This document shows, piece by piece, positions 6,265 to 10,547 of a DNA stretch of 10,547 bases. The notes under the pieces are model-generated. The model saw nothing but the letters and a program-made list of their open reading frames with translations, did not search any database and was not told the DNA's origin. Made by a program: the position numbers and the translations under genes. The stretch is from CAZOWL01 sp964583605 (lineage in GTDB: Bacteria > Pseudomonadota > Gammaproteobacteria > Chromatiales > Chromatiaceae). The first letter of the stretch is position 1, and each line of letters starts with the position of its first letter. Where the stretch lies: the NCBI GenBank assembly GCA_964583605.1, contig CAZOWL010000121.1, positions 1 through 10,547 on the forward strand. The letters are read 5' to 3'.

Positions 6265-7208
6265 TGCCAGTTCGCTGAGGCATCACGGCCTCCCACGAGC
6301 TGTGGGAGGCCGGCATTCTCATCCCGTACACGTTTCACCGCCCCCCAATCGATGAATACCCCTGGGGCCGACGCGAGATCAGGCGCAATGATCTCACGCG
6401 GAGACACGTCCCGATCTCCGTCCTTGGTGTGTACTTCGAGGTAGAGCTCGTCCCCGAGCCAGCCGAGCTTGAACGGCTGGTCGACGATCGTCACAGGCGT
6501 TTTCACCTCAACGAGCGGGAATAGGTAGGCAATATCCTCCGGGTATAGCCGGATACATCCGGCGCTGACCTCCATACCCATCCCCCAAGGCTTGTTAGTC
6601 CCGTGTATCAGATAGCTCGGGTCGCTGAGCCGCAGCGCAAAATCGCCGAGCGGGTTGTCGGGTCCGGGCGGCACCACTGCCGGTAGAGGCCGTCCTTCCG
6701 CCTCGCGCTCCGCCCGCAGCCAGGCCGGTGGCCGCCAGGTGGGATCCGCTGCCTTCGAGAGGATGTGATACTGGCCGACGGGCGTGTTGTGTCCTTCACG
6801 CCCGATACTGACCGGGAAGGTGTGCACTGTCGTGGCGTCCGGTGAAGGAAAATAGTAGAGACGTTTCTCGGCGAGGTTCAAGACGATACCCTCGCGCGGT
6901 GCAGTTGGCAGCACAAACCGGTTCGGGATGAGCACGTTGTCGCCGTCCTTCGGGACCCACATGTCTACTGCGGGGTTGGCCTGGCGCATATCGTCAAAGC
7001 CGAAGCCGTTGACTCGGGCGATGTCTAATACGGTGTCGTCGCGCGCGCTCTTCACGTAAAAGGCCGAGCCGACGACATCGTCAGACGCCCGGCGCAGTTG
7101 ATAGATCTCGGCCGAGGCCGCACCCGCTAGCAGCACCCCCACGACGCAGGCGCCCATCAACCGAAGCACCGCACATGCCGAACCTTTTCGTCTCTTACCG
7201 TTATTCAT
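6243..7208 (-). CDS. Periplasmic L,D-transpeptidase (YkuD family, ErfK/YbiS-like)
   Basis: 321-residue exported enzyme. A basic N-terminus (NNGKRRKG) and hydrophobic core end at ASA-E, predicting cleavage after residue 33. A LysM-like module follows (about 50-96; DTVLDIARVNGFG, ANPAVD, GDNVLIP). The YkuD catalytic domain (about 106-243) has H202 in YLIHGTNKPWG and nucleophile C218 in SAGCIRLYPEDI. Such enzymes form 3-3 peptidoglycan crosslinks or attach Lpp through its C-terminal Lys. Its convergent neighbour encodes an Lpp-like protein, so attachment is attractive but inferred. The ATG at 7208 is preceded by GGAAAG about 10 nt upstream; the longer frame from 7277 runs into the divergent EF-G gene and lacks an early signal sequence. 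The family-like end is near GLPQLVG (residues 300-306). The last ~15 residues run through the lpp hairpins and look like an unconserved tail. Confidence 0.9.
   Translation of the reverse strand: MNNGKRRKGSACAVLRLMGACVVGVLLAGAASAEIYQLRRASDDVVGSAFYVKSARDDTVLDIARVNGFGFDDMRQANPAVDMWVPKDGDNVLIPNRFVLPTAPREGIVLNLAEKRLYYFPSPDATTVHTFPVSIGREGHNTPVGQYHILSKAADPTWRPPAWLRAEREAEGRPLPAVVPPGPDNPLGDFALRLSDPSYLIHGTNKPWGMGMEVSAGCIRLYPEDIAYLFPLVEVKTPVTIVDQPFKLGWLGDELYLEVHTKDGDRDVSPREIIAPDLASAPGVFIDWGAVKRVRDENAGLPQLVGGRDASANWHHLDMIF
6261..6312 (+). terminator. Tandem hairpins after lpp, probable terminator or mRNA-stabilising structure
   Basis: Two perfect stems stand back to back. GTGATGCC/GGCATCAC (6261-6268 with 6279-6286, 10-nt loop) starts within the lpp stop codon. 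CGGCCTCCCAC/GTGGGAGGCCG (6286-6296 with 6302-6312, loop GAGCT) follows directly, sharing base 6286. No T-run follows the second stem, so intrinsic termination is not certain. A 3' stabiliser of an abundant lipoprotein mRNA would fit equally well. Both stems lie inside the coding 3' end of the opposing transpeptidase gene. Confidence 0.65.
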
Positions 7209-7233
7209 CTCAGCTTTCCGCACAATTAGAGCC

Positions 7234-9285
7234 ATGAGCAAGGGCCATCCGCTTGCTCGTGTACGCAACATCGGCATCGCCGCTCACGTCGATGCCGGCA
7301 AGACTACATTGACCGAGCGCATCCTCTTCTACACGGGTGCCTCGCACAAGATCGGCGAGGTCCACGAGGGCAGCGCCCACATGGACTACCTGGCCGAAGA
7401 GCAGCAGCACGGTATCACCATCACGTCCGCCGTGACCAAGGCACCTTGGCGTGAGCACCTGCTCCAGATCATCGATACGCCTGGCCATGTGGACTTCACG
7501 ATCGAGGTCGAACGGTCGATGCGCATCCTCGACGGCTGTGTTCTCGTCCTCGATGGTGTTCGCGGTGTCGAGCCCCAGACCGAGACGGTGTGGCGACAAC
7601 GCAGCCGCTTCAATCTGCCGGTCCTGTTCTTTGTCAACAAGATGGACCGCCCGGGTGCCGATTATGGTCGGGCCCTCAGGCAGATTTCCAAGCGCTTGAA
7701 CGCGGAGCCGGTTGCCGTCACGCTGCCGGGTCCCGACCAAGAGACGATTGTCGATCTGATCGGTCGCTCCTTGATCCGCTTCCGCGGCGATCAGGGGGAG
7801 GTCGTCCACACCGAGCCCTGTCCCGATCGTGTCTGGAGCCAGTATGCGCCCTGGCGAGAGACGTTGCTGCTGGCCGTCGGCAATCTCGACGACAGCCTGG
7901 CGGAGCAGGTGCTCGAGGGCGCTGACCCGCCCGCGGATGAGCTCCGCCGCGTTCTGCGCCGTGGCACGCTGGCGGGACAGCTGTTCCCGACCTATGGCGG
8001 CAGCGCCTTGCGCAACCTCGGCGTGCAGCCTCTGTTGGACGGAATCGTCGATTACCTGCCGGCTCCGGACGATAGACCGCCCGCGACTGCCCACCGTGCT
8101 GATGGAGCACTCGAGGAGGTCGTCCTCGGCGGGCCGGGTCCGCTGGTCGCGCTGGTGTTCAAGGTGCAGCTCTGGGAAGGACGGCGTCACGCGTTTGCGC
8201 GCGTCTACCGCAATCGGCTCAATGTGGGAGACCCTGTCGCCTTCTTGACTCAGGAGGGTCGCGTCGTGAAGGAGTCGGTGGCTCGGCTCTTCGATGTCGA
8301 CGCCGGTAAGAAGAGCAGGACAGAGTCTGCCGGCCCAGGGCAGATCGTGCTGATCGCTGGCCTTCGCCATGCCTCCACCGGTGATACGCTGTGCGATCCG
8401 GGGCATCTGCTCACGCTGGAGCGGATCGTCGCCCGCCGGCCAGTCCTGAGCCTCGCCATCGAGCCCGCGCACGGCGCCGATAGCGACAAGCTGCTCGAGG
8501 TACTCGACAAGCTGACCCAGGAGGACCCAACCCTGCAGGTCGAAGAGGATCCCGAGACCGGGCAAAGACTACTGAAGGGTATGGGGGAGCTACACCTGCA
8601 AATCGTGCTGGAGAGGTTGCGGCGTGAGTTCCACCTCGAGGTGCGCAGCGGCCGGCCTGCGGTGGCGGGTCGCGAGACGGTGCGCAGCGCGGCGTCGGCG
8701 GAAGTGCTCTTCGCGCCGCCGCTAGGACTCGACCCGAAGGCCGCTGAGCGCCGCGCGCGGGTCGCCGTGCGCGTTCGTCCCGTCAGCCGTGGCCAGGGGA
8801 TGCACGTCGTCAACAAGCCTCGGGTGCACGCTGAAGGTTCCGAGCCCAGCCTAGCCCAGCTCGCCGCGGTGGCCGAGGGTGCGCGTTCCGCGCTGATGGC
8901 GGGGCCCATTCAGGGCCTACCCGTCGAGGACGTCGAGGTCATCGTCGAAGAGGTGGAGCTCTTCGGGGCGGCATCGACGATCGAAGCGCTGGGCGCCGCA
9001 GCGGCACGAGCCGTGCACAAGGCCGTGGAGGCCGCAGGTCCGGCGATGCTGCACCCGGTCATGGCCGTCGAGATCTTCGTGCCAGAGGCCAATCTCGGCG
9101 CTGTACTCGGCGATCTCCAGGCGCGGCTTGGGGTCATCCTCGGTACCGAAACCCAGAGCGATGAGGCCAGGGTCACCGCCGAGGTCCCCCTGGAGCATCT
9201 GCTCGGCTATACGACGACGCTGCGCAGCCTGACGCAGGGCCGAGGCCAATTCAGCATGCAGTTCGCTCGGTTCGATCTGGTCTGA
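7234..9285 (+). CDS. EF-G-like translational GTPase, divergent paralogue (EF-G2/RRF2-like)
   Basis: 683-residue GTPase with all G motifs: G1 AHVDAGKT (17-24), G2 GITIT (60-64), G3 DTPGH (81-85, H85 for GTP hydrolysis), G4 NKMD (135-138) and G5 GSAL (256-259). Domain II (about 300-395) and domain III (KGMGELHLQI, 448-457) are present. Domain IV (about 475-600) lacks the glycine-rich tip segment before the HV strand seen in canonical EF-G. In its place is PPLGLDPKAAERRARV, then VRPVSRGQGMHVV. Domain V (HPVMAVEIFVPEANLG) is intact. It stands alone, without rpsL, rpsG or tuf, so it is unlikely to be the main fusA. The altered domain IV resembles recycling-type EF-G2 and ribosomal-protection GTPases, but function is unproven. 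The ATG at 7234 has only a weak ribosome site. Its start lies 25 bp from the divergent transpeptidase start. Confidence 0.88.
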   Translation: MSKGHPLARVRNIGIAAHVDAGKTTLTERILFYTGASHKIGEVHEGSAHMDYLAEEQQHGITITSAVTKAPWREHLLQIIDTPGHVDFTIEVERSMRILDGCVLVLDGVRGVEPQTETVWRQRSRFNLPVLFFVNKMDRPGADYGRALRQISKRLNAEPVAVTLPGPDQETIVDLIGRSLIRFRGDQGEVVHTEPCPDRVWSQYAPWRETLLLAVGNLDDSLAEQVLEGADPPADELRRVLRRGTLAGQLFPTYGGSALRNLGVQPLLDGIVDYLPAPDDRPPATAHRADGALEEVVLGGPGPLVALVFKVQLWEGRRHAFARVYRNRLNVGDPVAFLTQEGRVVKESVARLFDVDAGKKSRTESAGPGQIVLIAGLRHASTGDTLCDPGHLLTLERIVARRPVLSLAIEPAHGADSDKLLEVLDKLTQEDPTLQVEEDPETGQRLLKGMGELHLQIVLERLRREFHLEVRSGRPAVAGRETVRSAASAEVLFAPPLGLDPKAAERRARVAVRVRPVSRGQGMHVVNKPRVHAEGSEPSLAQLAAVAEGARSALMAGPIQGLPVEDVEVIVEEVELFGAASTIEALGAAAARAVHKAVEAAGPAMLHPVMAVEIFVPEANLGAVLGDLQARLGVILGTETQSDEARVTAEVPLEHLLGYTTTLRSLTQGRGQFSMQFARFDLV

Positions 9286-9289
9286 GGCT

Positions 9290-9381
9290 GGTCTAGACCT
9301 GGGGTCTGGGCCGGGTCTAGACCTGGGGTCTGGTACGGGTCTGGTACGGGTCTGGTACGGGTCTGGTACGGGTCTGGGCGG
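9290..9381. repeat. Nested tandem repeat after the EF-G gene (24-bp and 11-bp units)
   Basis: Two 24-bp units (9290-9313, 9314-9337), each opening with the palindrome GGTCTAGACC, differ at only two adjacent bases (GC versus TA). The last 11 bases of the second unit, GGTCTGGTACG (9327-9337), then repeat three more times exactly (9338-9370), and a degenerate copy follows (9371-9381). The units are not multiples of three and lie between convergent genes. The array is noncoding, although a Pro/Gln/Thr-rich frame crosses it. Confidence 0.9.
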
Positions 9382-9403
9382 GCCGACTCGAGCGAGGCCG
9401 GAC

Positions 9404-10246
9404 CTATTGAGCTGGCCCTGAGCGGTCGCGCGGCATGTTGCGCCAGGCCGCCCAAGGGCGCGTCAGCGTACCGACGATCAGCTGACTGTAGGCCCACGCA
9501 AAGAGAAACGCGAGACCTAATGCGATCAGCCACCCGAGCCAGATCATCAGGCCCTGGGAGGGATCGTGCGCCGCTCGCGCGACATTCTGAGCAGCCCAAA
9601 TTCCCAGGGTATCCAGTAGTGCTGCATAGTGGGCGAGATCGGCCATCTGTGGGCAGGCGAGCGCCGGATGAGGCGTGCCGTAGCTGATGACCTCCTGCCA
9701 GCGAAGGCCAAGGAAATCACTGCGGGTCGAGAACAGCATGACGAGGAGCGATTCCGACCACAGCAGCAGAGTACTGATCCAGATTGCCCAGCGCCGAGCC
9801 ATCGCGTAGCGGTATTCCTCGCGCACGACACCGCCAAAGCTCGCCATGAAGCGCGGCAGCACGAAGCTCAAGACGAGCGCGTCGGCCAGCAAGAGCGACC
9901 ATTGGCGCGGCTCCAATAGTAGGGCACCGATGAGGAGCACGACGGCGAGGACAGCCGACTTGACAAGCTCGCGAGCCAGTATCGGGAAGCGACCGTCGAG
10001 GAGTCGGAACAGCCAGCCACCCGCAATCAGTTGCTCATTGAGGAAGGCACGGCGGCGAGCGTAGCCATACTCGCTGCCGGACATCGTCAGCACGAGCGTC
10101 AGGAGGGCGATGTAGAGTCCGACAGGGGAGCAATCGAGGTCGGTCGATTTCAGGTTCCAGGTCAACAAGGCCAGCCACACCGCCACCATCGTCCCGAGAC
10201 GGGGAATCAGGCTGTATTTCATCGGCTGGCGCGCGCTGGGCTTCAT
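9404..10246 (-). CDS. Multi-pass inner-membrane protein of unknown function
   Basis: 280-residue protein that I cannot place in a family. Hydrophobic segments lie at about residues 17-31, 42-56, 95-112, 116-133, 153-173 and 232-255, with a less certain one near 205-222. Polar stretches include GSEYGYARRRAFLNEQ (57-72), REEYRYAMARRW (142-153) and a region around 174-202 (STRSDF to ACPQ) that probably faces one side of the membrane. The Arg-containing tail suggests a cytoplasmic C-terminus. The ATG at 10246 was chosen because GAGGGAG lies about 10 nt upstream on the minus strand; the ATG at 10222 is a weaker alternative. The gene is convergent with the EF-G gene, separated by the tandem-repeat array, and its upstream region carries repeat copy C. 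No catalytic motif was recognised. Confidence 0.75.
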   Translation of the reverse strand: MKPSARQPMKYSLIPRLGTMVAVWLALLTWNLKSTDLDCSPVGLYIALLTLVLTMSGSEYGYARRRAFLNEQLIAGGWLFRLLDGRFPILARELVKSAVLAVVLLIGALLLEPRQWSLLLADALVLSFVLPRFMASFGGVVREEYRYAMARRWAIWISTLLLWSESLLVMLFSTRSDFLGLRWQEVISYGTPHPALACPQMADLAHYAALLDTLGIWAAQNVARAAHDPSQGLMIWLGWLIALGLAFLFAWAYSQLIVGTLTRPWAAWRNMPRDRSGPAQ

Positions 10247-10412
10247 GGATGGTGGCTCCCTCTCCGGACCTGTTTCTTCGCGCCCCACCGGCTGCACATT
10301 GGTCAGGTGCCGCGTTGGCGCTGGAACGGGGAGTATGACACAGACCGAATGCCGGTCTGCAGCCCGGGCCGGGGCCGGACGCGCGAGCGCGACATGACGC
10401 GGGATGGCGGGC

Positions 10413-10442
10413 CTCGCGGACCGGGCCCTCGCGCACCGGGCC
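10413..10442. repeat. Two-copy 15-bp tandem duplication
   Basis: CTCGCGGACCGGGCC (10413-10427) is followed directly by CTCGCGCACCGGGCC (10428-10442), one mismatch in 15. Within it CGGGCCC and GGGCCCG also form a 7-bp inverted repeat with a 9-nt loop. It lies in the 300-bp gene-free end of the window, upstream of the membrane-protein gene. Apart from this and repeat copy C, I see nothing in 10247-10507. Confidence 0.65.
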
Positions 10443-10460
10443 CGTCGAAGGTCCCCTTTG

Positions 10461-10507
10461 CCTTACAACGAATCTCGCGAAGCACGTTCGCTCCCTCGCC
10501 CTCTGGG
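10461..10507 (-). repeat. Dispersed REP-like repeat, copy C, truncated
   Basis: The complement of this stretch aligns with copy A from CCCAGAGGGCGAGGGAGC through to GTAAGG, with about eight mismatches, so it is older or from a diverged subfamily. It is in the same orientation as copy B and reads toward the membrane-protein gene whose start is at 10246. The match stops abruptly at 10507, where the other copies continue with AGAGGGTTGGGGT. Confidence 0.75.
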
Positions 10508-10547
10508 CTGTCCATGACCCACAATTTTGACTGGACACAATGATTTG
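10508..10547 (+). mobile_element. Possible insertion-sequence terminus (IS3-like) running off the window
   Basis: Repeat copy C breaks at 10507. The new, AT-richer sequence starts with TGTCCATGACCCAC and contains TGGACA at 10532-10537, the exact complement of TGTCCA at 10509-10514. IS3-family ends typically begin with TG and carry a pattern like TGACCC-AAA-TTGGACA in the first ~30 bases, which this resembles. Only about 40 bases are visible and no transposase can be read, so this rests on the abrupt junction and the terminal pattern. Confidence 0.4.

Noticed and set aside
7210..8565. 451-codon open frame on the minus strand across the EF-G gene
   Set aside because: It is antisense to a gene with all GTPase motifs. 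Its protein is rich in Arg, Gln and Asp, with no recognisable domain. Long antisense frames are expected in GC-rich genes.
9290..9381. CRISPR-like array
   Set aside because: The units are directly adjacent with no unique spacers, so this is a simple tandem repeat.
9207..9599. Minus-strand frame with a Pro/Thr/Gln-rich repeated segment across the tandem array
   Set aside because: The repeat units of 11 and 24 bp are not frame-keeping overall. The frame overlaps the EF-G end and the membrane-protein gene, so the repeated peptide is a by-product of the DNA repeat.

Overview
The window reads as chromosomal DNA of a GC-rich gammaproteobacterium. The RpfG and RpfC sequences resemble those of Xanthomonadales. 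A tiny Lpp/OprI-type lipoprotein and dispersed REP-like repeats also fit this class, and purple sulfur bacteria (Chromatiales) are a reasonable guess. No 16S rRNA or other decisive taxonomic marker is present, so this placement is inference.

Left part (1-5823): a block bounded by two inward-facing copies of a ~55-60 bp repeat that are nearly identical. It holds a four-helix membrane protein of unknown function (123-680, +). Convergent to it is a two-gene minus-strand operon: rpfG (REC plus HD-GYP c-di-GMP phosphodiesterase, 3330-4469), then rpfC (membrane hybrid histidine kinase, 759-3311). Further upstream, on the same strand, lies a chorismate pyruvate-lyase-like gene (5006-5611). RpfC and RpfG form the perception and output arm of DSF (cis-2-unsaturated fatty acid) signalling. 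The signal synthase gene rpfF is not in the window. RpfC carries an extra degenerate receiver-like domain, and RpfG has Arg where receivers normally have Lys.

Middle part (about 5990-7208): a short Lpp-like outer-membrane lipoprotein ending in Lys (6070-6264, +). It is convergent with, and overlaps by 22 bp, an L,D-transpeptidase gene (6243-7208, -). In E. coli, enzymes of this family join the C-terminal Lys of Lpp to peptidoglycan, so the two genes may form an enzyme-substrate pair for envelope tethering. Two back-to-back hairpins just after lpp lie inside the 3' end of the transpeptidase gene.

Right part (7234-10547): a stand-alone EF-G paralogue (7234-9285, +) whose domain IV lacks the usual glycine-rich tip. 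Its start codon is only 25 bp from the divergent transpeptidase start. Next come a compact tandem-repeat array (9290-9381), an unknown multi-pass membrane protein (9404-10246, -) and a third, truncated copy of the dispersed repeat. That copy is cut off by a TGTCCA-beginning sequence that looks like the end of an insertion sequence running off the window.

No CRISPR array, tRNA, rRNA or obvious defence system was seen. The most notable points are the apparently synthase-less DSF module inside inverted repeats, the short-Lpp/L,D-transpeptidase pair, and the divergent EF-G.
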